This document shows, one piece after another, positions 1-13,000 of a DNA stretch of 64,000 bases; within the stretch, counting starts at the first letter, position 1; the number at the start of each line of letters is the position of its first letter. Both the position numbers and the translations under genes were made by a program. The notes beneath the pieces are model-generated. The model was not told the origin of the DNA and did not search any database. It worked only from the letters and a program-made list of their open reading frames with translations. Origin of the DNA: Bombyx mori (Eukaryota; Arthropoda; Insecta; Lepidoptera; Bombycidae); NCBI RefSeq assembly GCF_030269925.1, contig NC_085121.1, positions 16,137,501-16,201,500 of the forward strand, given 5' to 3'.

Positions 1-439
1 ACTTTTACTTTTATTCATTTAATAAATTATTTTAGTGTTCAACGCGACTCCCTTACCTCCTGTAGTAAATAGAAATCGAAATTTCAAGAAGCAAAAAAAC
101 ATAAAAAAATGATGTTAGTTCTCAAAGCTATAACGGGAAAAGTTACTTTATTGGTTGGCATTTAAGGTTGACTTAACATTAAAGGTTGTTTAACATATGT
201 CTTTTCATTTGTAAGTGACAGGAGTAATTTATTGCTTTGTGACGAATGATCGTAAGTATTAGATAATGTTTTGGAGATTTGTGACTTTATTACTAGGTGC
301 CATCGTTGTAATTAGTTTGAACTTAAAACTGTTTTAAAACTTTTTTCTCCGTTTGTTGTAAACCAATGTAGCTATGTTGTGTATATTCACGCGGACAGTT
401 TTTGCTTTGATTTTGTACGTGTCCCTTTAGTTACTATTG
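1..439. other. AT-rich intronic DNA
   Basis: This is presumably an intron of TopBP1. I see no exon, RNA gene or recognisable repeat in it. Confidence 0.5.
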
Positions 440-712
440 TTGATCGAAGATTCGGGTATACATTTTTTATTATGATTTTTTTATTGATAAAAAAAAATAC
501 TTAAGAAAGTTATCAACTTTATTTTATTCACAATGATTTATAAAAAATATATAAGAAAAATATGTTATTTTTTATACGTTATTACAAAGTTCAGTCGTAT
601 ACTGTGTGCATTATTAATAAAAATCTTACGATACGGACGTTTTTCCCGGTTAGGGTGCCCCTCCGCATCGTAATCGATCGTAATCGAACTTCGTTCCAAA
701 AAATATATTTAT
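440..712 (+). repeat. Twin-hairpin repeat family (family X), 5'-truncated copy
   Basis: The segment is the reverse complement, with a few gaps, of the family X copy at 25784-26192. It shares ACGGACGTTTTTCCCGGTTA and the terminal AACTTCGTTCCAAAAA. The left end with its hairpin is missing. It lies in a TopBP1 intron. Confidence 0.65.
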
Positions 713-884
713 ATGTTGTAGTATGTTTATTTACAAACTTAATTCTTATTAATATGGGGTTAAGGTCTAAATTCGGTCTAAATTCGAATTTCGTTCCAAC
801 AAAACAAAAATCAAAATTAAATTGTGGTAAAATTCTGTAGCGTTTATCCCTAAGACGGTGAAGGATAATGTTAGCGTCGTGCAG

Positions 885-1069
885 GTCTGCGGCTGGAGGT
901 GCAGGCGCTGAACGAGGAGGCGGTGTGCGAGCTGGCGGCGGAGCTGGGCGCGGCGGGGGGCGCGCTGTGCGCGGGGGGCGCGGGGGGCTCGCACGTGCTG
1001 CTGCCGCTCGAGTTTGACCCCGCCGAGCGCCTCTCCGCCGCCGCCGAGCCTGTCACCGCCTTCTGGATC
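885..1069 (+). CDS. TopBP1: TopBP1 exon a (BRCT4)
   Basis: The exon encodes LRLEVQALNEEAVCELAAEL through TAFWI, the body of a BRCT fold ending in its conserved tryptophan. The acceptor is GTGCAG at 879-884 and the donor GTGAGC at 1070, leaving phase 0. The acceptor has a poor pyrimidine tract, so the left edge is less sure than the right. Bases 920-1050 are extremely GC-rich. Confidence 0.8.
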
Positions 1070-4000
1070 GTGAGCAGACACCTCTATACTACTCAGTCAT
1101 AAGCATAGGCCGCTCTAAATATATATAGCTCTGTATAGCCATTATTGATGATGACATGCCAGGTGGTTCTGAAGATACAATACGAGTTATTCGTTATTTT
1201 AAAGCGTTACCCAAAGTCGCTCAGAACTCACAAGCTAACAAATGGATTGTTGAAATATGCGCTCAATATCGACGGGGTGGTCATTATTGCCTCTCATGTT
1301 TGGCGAACAGAACACGACCATGTCTTCCACAACAAAAACTACCAGCGACCCCTAATTATGGGTGGTAGGACCTCTTGTGAGTCCGCACGGGTAGGTATCA
1401 CCACCCTGCCTATTTCTGCCGTGAAATAGTAATGCGTTTCGGTTTGAAGGGTGGGGCGGCCGTTGTAACTATACTTGAGACCTTAGAACTTATATCTCAA
1501 GGTGGTTAATGCATTTACGTTGTACATGTCTATAGGCTCCAGTAACCACTTAACGCCAGGTGGGCTTTGAGCGTCCACCCATTTAAGCAATAAAAAAAGT
1601 TTTTCCGCATTCCAGAAAGACTGTCTATCACAACAAGAGTTGGTTCCCCTGCAATACTACCACCGGCCCGTGCGCGTCAAGCCGAGCCCGGAGCCTCCCC
1701 TGAAGGGAGTGGTCGCCAGCCTCAGTACGTACAGCGGCGTCGAAAGGGCGTTCTTGGACGAGCTGGCCAAATTATTGGGAGCCACGTAAGTTTTTAGTTT
1801 TCATTAATCCACATTCGAAATACAAATCGCATTTGACATACGTAAACCTGAAATGTCAGTTGTGCAGCACTAGTGCTAGAACATTCGACGCTATTATAAA
1901 TCGATAATTACAATGGAGTAGAATTCGAAATAAGAAATGTGAACGAAGACGATTGTTGTTTATGAGCTGTTATTATTTTATTATTATTATTATTATTAGA
2001 TATTTGTTTTTTTTATTGAGGAGATTTTAATTATAAATATAAAATCGAGTGATAATTATATTTTAAACTCCGTATTTATTAGTACCATAATTGAGAATTC
2101 GTTAATAAAAAACAAGAGGACATAATCCATCAATAGTTTAATCGATCGAGTGCTATTCGAGTCGATAATCGATGCGAGCTAATATCGATATTTTCAAAAC
2201 CGCGATTGTGAATATGAACAGAACTCAACTACGTTTCTGTCGACGGAACACCGCCAACGCCCTGGCCTCGACGCATCTCATATGCCCCTCGCCCTCGGGG
2301 GACAAGTATGCCGGGGCCCTTAAATGGGGTCTGCCGGCTGTGAAGGCTTCTTGGCTGCTGACCTGCGCGGCCGAGGGACGCCGGGTCAGCGAGACGGGAC
2401 ACCTCGTCGGCGAGACTCAGGGTATGGCCTATTGGTGCAGTCTGGTCGGTACATTATTACACTTAAATATCCTTTTCGCTACCTACCTACCCTGCTACCT
2501 ACTCGTACGGACTCACACGATACTGCGATTTGTATATTAATTAATGTTGATTTTTTTTAAATTTAAACATTAGGGTTACATGTATGTTAGAGGAAGTCTG
2601 AAAGTGTCATCTGTGACAGTGAAGTTGATAAGTGCGCGTTTGGGATGGTATGGACATGTGATGAGAAATGAAAGTGGTCGGTAACAGAGTGTTAACTATG
2701 AATGTGGAAGGATATAGAGGAAGAGGTAGACCTAAGAAGAAATGGATGGATTGCGTGAAAGACGATTTGTGTAAGAGGGGAGTGAGCGAAGAAATGGTAT
2801 GATAGAGGAGTTTGGAAGGAGAACACAGGTTGCGCAGGCCCCAGGTGACTGGGAGAAGGACAGGATACAGGATAATGATGATACTATTTTACTTAGTAAT
2901 ATATTTTATACCACTTCTCCGAGAGTGAATTTCATACGAACAAGCAAGTAATTCTCAACAAGTTACATTAATCAGAATCAGTCATGTTGTCTTCAGGAAG
3001 AAATAAACATGACCTAATTTCGTGTTTCAGCTCCCTCAACGCCGGAACGTATTCAGGAGGAAAAAGAAAATAAAGAAGATACGACTGTGATGGAGAAGGA
3101 GAACGCCATGCTCCCTCCCCGCACTCCCGCCGCGCCCACCCCCGCCCCCGCCCCCGCCCCCGCCGCCAGTGCAGAGCAGACCCCGGCTAAACAAGGTACC
3201 ATGTGGCGGGTAGCCATCATACAACGCAAGATAATTGACAGATGCCTGAATCTCGCTTACGACAATTTCAAGATAAGCTTGTATATATACAAGTTCCGAG
3301 CAATATCACCCGCCCGATGGAAGACCTCCCTTTGTCGTCTAAGCATCCCCAAATACCACACCTTCCGATCAACCTTTATCCAGTACTATTGAAACTGAGA
3401 CGGGTGAGGCGTTCATGTAGTGATGTCCACGGGCTCCGATAACCGCGTAACACCAGATCGGTCGTGAGCTCGTGCATTTTGAGTGTGTATATTGAGTTGC
3501 AGTCACCTATTAAGGAGTGTGTATATGCAACATAAATTTGATGGTGGTGACGTCATAAAACGCTTCAAACTAACCAGCCATTTCTAAGGTGGAACTGAAC
3601 TCTGGAGCATATTAGGATACCGACAAGTTTTTATTAAAAAAAAAACAACAAATTAGAACTTTTGCATACATTTTTATAAAATAAACAATCATGTCATGGT
3701 CGCTTAGCTGGCGATATTCTTGTATACCTCACACATAGATGGGCTGAAGCCTTGGAGAGCAAGGGTGAGGCTCTCGCTGTGAGCCTTGACATCGTGTAGG
3801 TCTTCAACAGGGTCTGGCATAGGACACTTATATCGAAGCTTCCAGCTTACGGAATCAAGTGGATCGCTAGCATTTTGGATGGACGGAGCATCACAGTTGT
3901 CGTCGATGGCTGCTGCTCCGATACCATGACCATCAATGCTGGCGTTCCAGAAGGTTCGATGCTCTCTCCTACGCTTTTCATACTGCATATCAATTACATG

Positions 4001-7000
4001 CTATCTATTGATGGCAAGCATTGCAATGCGGATGATAGCATGGGGGATGCGCGATATCTTTGTCATCAGTCTCTCGAAGCGTTGTACACGAGAGGCGGTC
4101 AAAATTTGTGTCTGAAGTGGAGAACTCACTGGGGCGGATCTCCAAGTGGGGTGAACTGAATTCAGTTCAATCAAATTGGCCTTTAAAATATTGGGAGTCC
4201 TCAATAGAGCGAAGCGGTATTTCATTACTGGGCAGACTTGCGCTTTATTAAAGCACAGGACTGGCCTCGCGTGGAATACTGCTCTCACCTCTGGGCCGGG
4301 GTTCCCAAATACCAGCTACTTCCATTTGACTCTGTATAGAAACAGGCGGTTCGGATTATCGATAGTCCCCTTTTCGCGGATCGTTGGAACCTCTGGGTCT
4401 ACGGAGGGACTTCGGTTCTCTCTGTGTTTTGTACCGTATGTTCTACGGGAATGCTCTGAGGAATTATTCGAGATGATCCCTTCATCTCCCTTTTATCATC
4501 GCACCTCCCGCCATCGGAGCAGAGTTCATCCATATTATCTGGTAGTACCGCTGCGTTCATCGACAGTGCGTTTCCAAAGATATTTTCTGCCACGTACCAT
4601 CCGGCTTTGGAATGAACTCCCCTCCACGGTATTTCACGAGCGCTATGACTTGTCCCTCTTCAAACGAGGCTTGCGGAGAGTATTTAATGGTAGGCAGCGG
4701 CTTAGCACTGCCTCTGGTATTGCTGACGTCCATGAGTGACGCTAGGCTAACCACTCACCATCAGGTGGGCCGTATGCCTACACAGGCAATAAAAACGCAC
4801 TTATTTTAAGAATTAGTTTTGTTTTGTTCACTGTACATATAATGTCTTTATTGCAGACAACGTGGATGCGATGTCCCCGGCGAGCCGCTACATAGCGATG
4901 GCGCGGCAGGGACTCCTGGGGGGAGACTCGCAGGACACCCCCAAACAACAACCATCCGACGCCGCTGGGGACGGTACGTGCTGCAGCCATCAATGACAGT
5001 GTTCATAACAATGTGGCGGCAGATTTGACCTCTCTTGTATAGTATGTCAGAGAAACCACAAAACACCATCGTCAGACATCGTAGGGGCGAATAGGGTGAT
5101 CGAGCTAAGAGAAATATTGAGTACACCAATCACGTTTGCTGTCTTAGAACAATTTAGAAATCTTTTCTTGACGTTCGCAAACGAATGACAGTTCTTAGGA
5201 CGGAGGAACCGGTCTTCAAGAAGGCTGGTTGGTAAGTGTGATGGCGTCTACTCGCCTCCACTGGCTAGGCTCTGTCGTAGCACGAGGTTAGCCGAATTCC
5301 GACGATACCGCAATTGTGCTGCGTTTCGTTTAGCTACCAAACTAATGACCGTCTCCGACAAGTATAATACTTACTCATTCTTATAGGCAGCACAGAAATG
5401 ACTCTTATGCCGTCAATAAGTCGTACAAGGAGCTATTTAATAACATCATCAAACTTGAAACGCATACCCTGCTCACTACCCCCCAACCCCCCTCTCACGA
5501 CCGCCGGAACTGCCCGCGGCGAGCAGCTTCTAGCGTCCTCGACTAACGGTCCACCTGGCAGGGCTGTATTGAGGCTTGACTGTATGGACTTTTGAAGTCG
5601 GTGGCGGCGCACTGTGGGCCCGCACGGGCAGGTACCGCCCTCCCGCCTGTTCCTGATGCGAAGTAATGCGTTTCGGTTTCAAGGAGAGGTTTGAGGGAGT
5701 AATTAAGTCGTCACTAATTTAAAAAACTAAATTTAAAAAAGATGTGTGGTGTCGCGGGACACCGGATAGGAACGAAGTTCCATATAAAAAAAAAAAAAGA
5801 GGATTACGAGAAAAAAATCGCGCGGTGAAATATCGCTGTGCGGTAAACAAGACCTTATTCCACGGAATTTTTCTTACGGTTTTTACTATCACATTTTTTT
5901 CAGTTCGGTCGCGCAGCAAAATCCCTATCTCCTACAAGCCTGCCGTAAGGAACTTCGTTCCAAAAATAATGTCTGTGATGTACCGAATGAAAGTAGAGCG
6001 TTTCGGTTGGCGGGACTGATAAGTATTATCGATTTAGGAATTAATTATTTGTCTGTCGCATACTGAGTCGAGTGCACGTGTAGTTTTTTTTCCCTACCTA
6101 TGCTGATAGCCTTGAGAGGCTATTTCAGCTTCGCCCTAACGTCTAGGTGAGCTCACGGGGCTGAAACCGGAGTGTTGCTAACACTGGCCTTAGCAAGAGC
6201 AGTGCTTCGCAGAATTACTACCGGATCGGAAACGCGGCCCACTGAGAAGATCCGGCGAGAAACTCAGTGGGCTGCGTCTATGGGTTAATTTACTCGTCGA
6301 GCCCTTCGTCGCAAGCGACGGGTTCGGCGAGGACGGTGACCGGTGCTTGTGGTACCTAAAAGCACCGTTAATGGATCGGGGGAACCGTAATGACGTGAAC
6401 GTATAGTAATTGTAGTTGTGTTGCAGAGGAGTGCCGCAGCCCGGCGTCGACAGGGGGGCGGAGTCGCCTGCGAGAGCTGCGCCGCGGGGAGGCGGCCGCG
6501 GACCCGCTGCGGACACCCATCGACCCCTGTTAGTCTTATTTTTATTTATTGCTTAGATGGGTGGACGAGCTCACAGCCCACAGCGGTAGGCAAATCTTCC
6601 ATACTTTTTATTACGTTTTTGTCTTACATGCTAAATCTATTATTATGAATTGTATTCAAGATTTGTTAAAAATAAAGCTGGCTGGAACAATCCGTACCGG
6701 AGATGTAACTATGCGTCTTCACAGTCAAATCACAGCTTTGAGTAAAGGAATCCTGTTCATTGGAAAATGAATCAAAGTCTAGTACTACTACTAGTGCTAG
6801 TAGTAGTAGTAGCTTTTATGTGGGTAGTTTTATTCATTCATCAAATCCAGTTTTACTGGTCGCGTTGGATGTTTTATTGTACAGTTCGTAAAATACAGAA
6901 AATTTACTGGTGGTAGGACCTCTTGTGAGTCCGCACGGGTAGGTACCACCACCCTGCTTATTTCTGCCGTGAAGCAGTAATGCGTTTCGGTTTGAAGGGT

Positions 7001-10000
7001 GGGGCAGCCGTTGTAAATATACTTAGATCTTATAACTTATATCTCAAGGTGGGTGGCGCATTTACATTGTAGATGTCTATGGACTCCAGTAGCCATTTAA
7101 CACCAGATGGGCTGTGAGCTCGTTCACCTGTCTAAGCAATATTTTTTTTTATAGAAAATTGAAGTTTATGTTGTTCACAATACAGTCGAGAGGAACACGT
7201 CGACCCCGGACAGCGCGTTCGGCGCGGCGCTGCGGCCCGGCTCCGGCCGTCTGTCCCCGGACGCCCGGAAGCGCCTCTGGAGGGTCGTCAACGAGCTGCC
7301 CTCCAGGCAACCAGAGCCGCCCCGGGACAAGACCACCGTGAGTACTACTGCTCACACACGATACCAACGATTCCTTTTCACTGATGATCAGTTTGTAGGT
7401 ATACGACGGAGGGAAGACCTTCCGCCGAGCGGGTGTTATTGCTCGGTAGACCGAAGATCCAAATGTTGTTGTTCGGAACTTGTATACAAGCTCTTCTTGA
7501 AAATGTCGTAAGCGAGATTCAGGCATCTGTCAAATATCTTGCGTTGTATGTTGGCTACCGCCACACAGTTTGTTAGAAACGCACCGTTTAATTATTAAAT
7601 TAGTAATATCCACCACAAGTTTGCAATTTTCAATAGAATTTTGCGATTAAGTGCCTATGATCGAAACTACAACAAATCCCAGGTAGTGTGTGCATACTGA
7701 GACCAGGTGCGCCAGCTAGATCTCATTAGTGTGAATTGGATCTGATGACGCTGCTTGTAGCCAGGTGATGTACAGTCTATTAGGAGGTTATTTTCATTTG
7801 CGACTGCATCAATCTTTCACCTCTTTAGTGGCGCAATCCAAGCCCTAAATTTCCCACACGGCTGTTAGCGCCGATTTTCGAATTAGAATCACCCATGATA
7901 ACATGTAGTTCTGGAGCCGGAAAGGTTTTAAGTAGGCTCTCCTCCTTCCCCCTTCCTACCTCTGCTCTCCCCTTCCTCTGACCGCTCCCCTTTCCCCCAC
8001 GCCCCCCTTCCACCCCTGCATTAATCTAAGCAATCGGTTACATTGACAGCCGCTGTCGGAGATTCGCAACCGTTTCTTGTCCCGGTACCAGGAGGGCGTC
8101 GCCACGCCGCCCGTCGCCACGCCCCCCGCTACGGCTCCCAGGAAACTGCAACTGGTGAGATTAGTGCGTACTACTGAACAGACTGATCTCGGACTTACGT
8201 GCCCCGAATTGCGGAACTTGCAAAGTTTCTACGCAATCCAATAAAGGACACATGGATCATCTATACATATAAATAAAATTGGAGTGTCTGTAATATTGAA
8301 ATAGCCTCTTTTTACTACATGCATGTGAATATATTATTATATATATACATACACCAAAAAAACATTTTTTACAATTTTTTTCTGTCTATCTGTTTGTTCC
8401 GGCTAATCTCTGGAACGGCTGGACCGATTTTGACGGGACATTCACCGATAGGTAGCTGATGATATAAGGAGTAACTTAGGCTACTTTTTTAGACTAGCTT
8501 CGCCCCGCGGCTTCACCCGAGGTACGACAATAACACCGCGGGACCCAGCTATCGATAATAAAATTTAATGTTTCCTAAGCAAAGCAAGGGCGGGTCGCTA
8601 GTAGAAAATAAAAATAAAAACAACTCTTGAACATTAATTAATTCATTTTGCAATAATAGCTCAGATTATATATTCTGTCAGTTTGTGCATCACGAGACCT
8701 CGGCCTCCACTAGTACTATTAAATTCCATGAATTCATCCGTAGTTCTCTACCTAACATTTTACGGTAGGCTTGGTTCTGCCCCTGGCATCGCTGAAGTCC
8801 ATAGGCGTTACGGTAACCACTCACCATCAAGTGGGTCGTATGCTCGTCTGCCTACAAAGACAATATAAAAAAACTGCGCTCTTCCGTCGAATGTATTTCC
8901 GCGCTGCATTTCTGATTCTCCCGCCATGTGCTGGTGGTAATATAATTGTTTTGTTAAGATTTTAATAAATGCTTTTGAGCCTCAGTACTTATATAACATA
9001 CTCTTATATAATTAAAAATTAAATAAAATCTACAAATATTTATATTCCAGGATGAAGCCGACACGCCGCCAGCTAAGATGATGAAGTTGTCACAGGAATG
9101 TGTAAGTTGAGATTGTTATTGTATACGAGAGGGATTAGATCCGCGTTCATTCGTGTTCAAGACTCTGGAGGACCTAGCGAGCGTAGGCCTCCCGAGAGGT
9201 GAACGACAATCTGCTAAAGTCTAGGGAACTCGCTGAGTGAGGCCCGCCCAGGGCTGGTCATTGTGGGGTGTCTGGGTGCTGCGGATGAATGTGTGCACCG
9301 GAACGGTACACCTCGAGCTGGTCAGTTCATTCTGGAGGCAGATGGTATCTATCTATCGAATGTGTTCTTCGGATCCGCTGTGAGAGCGAGTGCAGCGGCC
9401 TAGGGAGTGGGGGACCTGCGATGGAGCAACCGGAAATGTACTCTGCCAATATAAGCCGCGCCAATAAAGAAACGAAGCAAAAATGGCGGCGGCGATCGTG
9501 CGCTCTCACTCTAAACTATTGCTGTCTTTAGTCGCACACGGCGCGTACTGCATGCAAAAAAAATATCACTTCTGATTTTGTTGTTGAGTTCGAGTTTTTT
9601 CACTTTCGAGTTGTGCGACTTAGATGACTGGCAGCAAAAGTGTCTACGCAAGTTGCATCCCAGATGAGACACCTCCCCCTCTGCCAGAGCATAAAGTAAA
9701 GTACATTCTCATTTGTTTTTTTATATTTTTTTACATTAAACATTTTTTCAATTTTTTCTTTCTATCTTTCTTTTTATTTGTTGACCCTACTATCTGTCAG
9801 TGCAGGTACATAGACGCCATTTTCGATTCGTTTCTTTACTGGCGCGGCTTATACGATAGTGTTCCAATGGCCTCAAGAATGTTCTCGAATGTTCTAGCTC
9901 TATCGAGAATGTTGCATAAAATTATTTGCCGGCTTTAAAAGCGCGACATCGGCGACGTGAAGGCAGCTCTATTCGCGGCGACGAGCGGATCACTCCAAAT

Positions 10001-13000
10001 AAAGCGACAATTGTGAGAGTGAAGTCTACCTTGCTTGTCGTAACAATTAAATTGAGTTTCAATTAGTATATTGCTGAAGAGTTTTTATGTACTCTAAGCC
10101 CCAGATCGTAACACTACGAAACGGAATATAATGACAATCAAAGTTTATGCTTATATAAACTTCGGGACAGCACTAGTGCATATTAGTACGAGCTTGGTGT
10201 TCGTGTAACTGTCTCCAGTGGCTGTGGTCGTTCTGGTCACCATCCAACCGGTGGTCGCTTGTGAGGTTGTCCAACCATCGACCCCAACAAAACCGACTAG
10301 AAAATTCTAAATTAGTGATGCATCGTAACTCCTTTCAGAACGCAGAAACGAATTCTCGAGCAGCAGAAGACGCCCAGCGTCCAGGGTCGCTGGTGGAGGA
10401 GCAGCTGCAGCGGCTGCAGGCGGCGCTCTCCGAGAGGCTGAGCACGCAGCGAGCGCGCCGCATGACCAGGGACCCCTCCCCGGCTCATCCCCCGCGTGAG
10501 TTCTGACACTTATGTACCGACGGTTTTGACGACCCAAAATAATGTCTATGTTTAATTTGGGCTCACAAGGTTTATAAATGATGTGAACTCTTCGAGATAA
10601 ACGCATTTAAATTGGATTGTGAGACCGTGATACCTATATACCGACCTAGATACCGACTGCAGCGCCATCTGCCGGGCTGATTTATGAATCTAAACAGTCC
10701 AGGGTGCCATCCAAACGCATACAAAAAAAAACATTCAAATCGGTCCAGTGGCTTAGAAGGAATTCAGTGACAAACACACGCACAGAAGAAATATATATTT
10801 TATAAATATTTATTAAAATTAATAATAATAGTAGTCAATTTACATGATAATAATAATAATAATCAATAATAAGTTGATAAAAACTGAAATTTTAAATTTA
10901 GCGTTTTTGATCATTAGCGCCCCCACAACGATTCTCATCATTAACGCCCCCGCAACTGGTGTAGGGAGTCCAACACTCATATAAATATTAGCCTACCAAT
11001 TAAGTACATGTATTTTCTACATGGATACCAAATTTCAAGTCAATCGGATGCATGGTTCAGTACTTATAACGTAACATCCGTAAAAACCCTGTAAATTTAT
11101 ATATTAGTATAAATTAAAGAATAAAAAGTCAATGCCTATTCCTCAGTGGTGATGGTGAATGATTTGACAGAAGATGGTATTGCATGTCCGTGTCGCGTGT
11201 GGGTTGTTGACCCCCTGTTGTCTGGTTGCAGCGCCCGACACGGAGCCGGGGCCCGACTCGCAGCCCAGCACCGTGGGGTGGGACGACAGCGCGCCCGCAC
11301 CCGCCGCCCCCCCCGCCCCCGCCCTCCCCGCCGCCCCCACCAGGAAGTTCATGCTGTCCTCCAACGTCGATGTGAGTCGTCGGGCGGGACAGTGACCCCT
11401 GCCACTGTTTAAACATCAACACTAATTTCTATCCTGAATCTAAATACATAAGAAATTCAATATTGATTTCCTTCTCGAAGCGATGCACAAAAAATTCCAT
11501 TTTTTTATAAAGGGATTTTATGACCTGGTAACTAAGACCAGTCAGTGACTAAGTCAAGTCTTATTTTAATTTTAATGAAAACATTTTTAATATGAAAAAT
11601 TATATTATGAAATAAAGTTGATTAACAGGAAACATGGCATGAAATGAAATGAAATGAAAATGAAACGAAATGAGATGGGATGAAATATAATCTCAGTAAA
11701 GAAGTGGTCATTTACTGAGATATTTTCAGTAAACTTTTTGGAGGATCCTGAGAAGTTACATCCAGCGGCTTTGTTTCATTTTTCCACATTTGTGCACTTC
11801 CACACATATTAAACAGTTAATAAACCATTGTTGTTACACATTTAAACCTGTAGAAACACTAAATAGATAAAATAAAACAAATCACATTACTTTACTCCTC
11901 GCGTTTTCGCCAAAAAGTCCAAAGAATTCCCAAATATGAGAGATTTTTTTTTTTGCCTCTGTAGGCAGACAAGCATACGGCCCACCTGATGGTAAGTGGT
12001 CACCATCGCTCATGGACGTCAGCAATGCCAGGGGCAGAGCCAAGCCGCTGCCTTTCATTAAGTAGTCTCCGTATATGGCACACAAATTCCAGAATCGTGA
12101 GGAGATAATGTCGATGATCGAGCAGCTGGGCGGCGAGGTCTGTGACGGGGCGGAGCCGGCGCCGGACGCGACGCACCTGCTGTGCGCGGCGCCCGGCCGC
12201 AGCGAGAAGATGCTGGGCTCCATCGCCGCCGGCCGCTGGGTGCTGCACCCGCGCTACGTGCCCTGCAGCCGCGACGCCGGCGCCTTCCTGCCGGTCACTG
12301 CTGCTCTTTTACAACATCATCATTTCACATCACTAGAATTGTCGTGGCCTAAAGGATAAGACGTCCGGTACATTCGTATGTAGCGATGCACCGGTGTTCG
12401 AATCCCGCAGGCGTGTATGAATTTTTCGAATGAAATACGTACTTAACAAATGTTCACGATTGACTTCCACGGTGAAGGAATAACATCGTGTAATAAAAAT
12501 CAAACCCGAAAAATTATAATTTGCGTAATCACTGGTGGTAGGACCTCTTGTGAGTCCGCACGGGTAGGTACCACCACCCCGCCTATTTCTGCCGTGAAGC
12601 AGTAATGCGTTTCAGTTTGAAGGGTGGGACAGTCGTTGTAACTATACTGAGACCTTAAAATTTATTTTATCCGTTAGTAGAACTTACAGATGTCACACTG
12701 TATGTAATCTCCCTTAAACCGGCAAGCTTGAAGCTTACTAATTACGACAATTTATAAGCTATGCAAATTTCATTTTCATCTCAATTTATCCTTCCAATGA
12801 ATAAGTAACTATGGTTATTATTATAACGGATTCCGCACATGTTGTATTGCAGGAGGAGGAGTTCGAGTGGGGCAACCCGCTGGCGTCGCGGCTGGCGGGC
12901 GCGGGCGGCGGCGAGCGCGTGCTGTCCCGCGCGGCGCACCGCTGGCGGCGGGCGCGTGCGTGCGGCGCGGCGGGTGCGTTCGCGGGGCTGCGGGCGCTGC

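Noticed and set aside
562..840. 92-codon frame at the left edge
   Set aside because: It overlaps a family X repeat and AT-rich DNA and shows no protein-like composition.
4176..4739. 187-codon frame as a host gene
   Set aside because: It is the end of a LINE reverse transcriptase, recurring as tails elsewhere in the window.
9600..9706. Extra TopBP1 exon encoding CIPDETPPPLPEHK
   Set aside because: It has a donor-like GTAAAG, but the flanking exons already join in phase 0 and this piece would break the phase.
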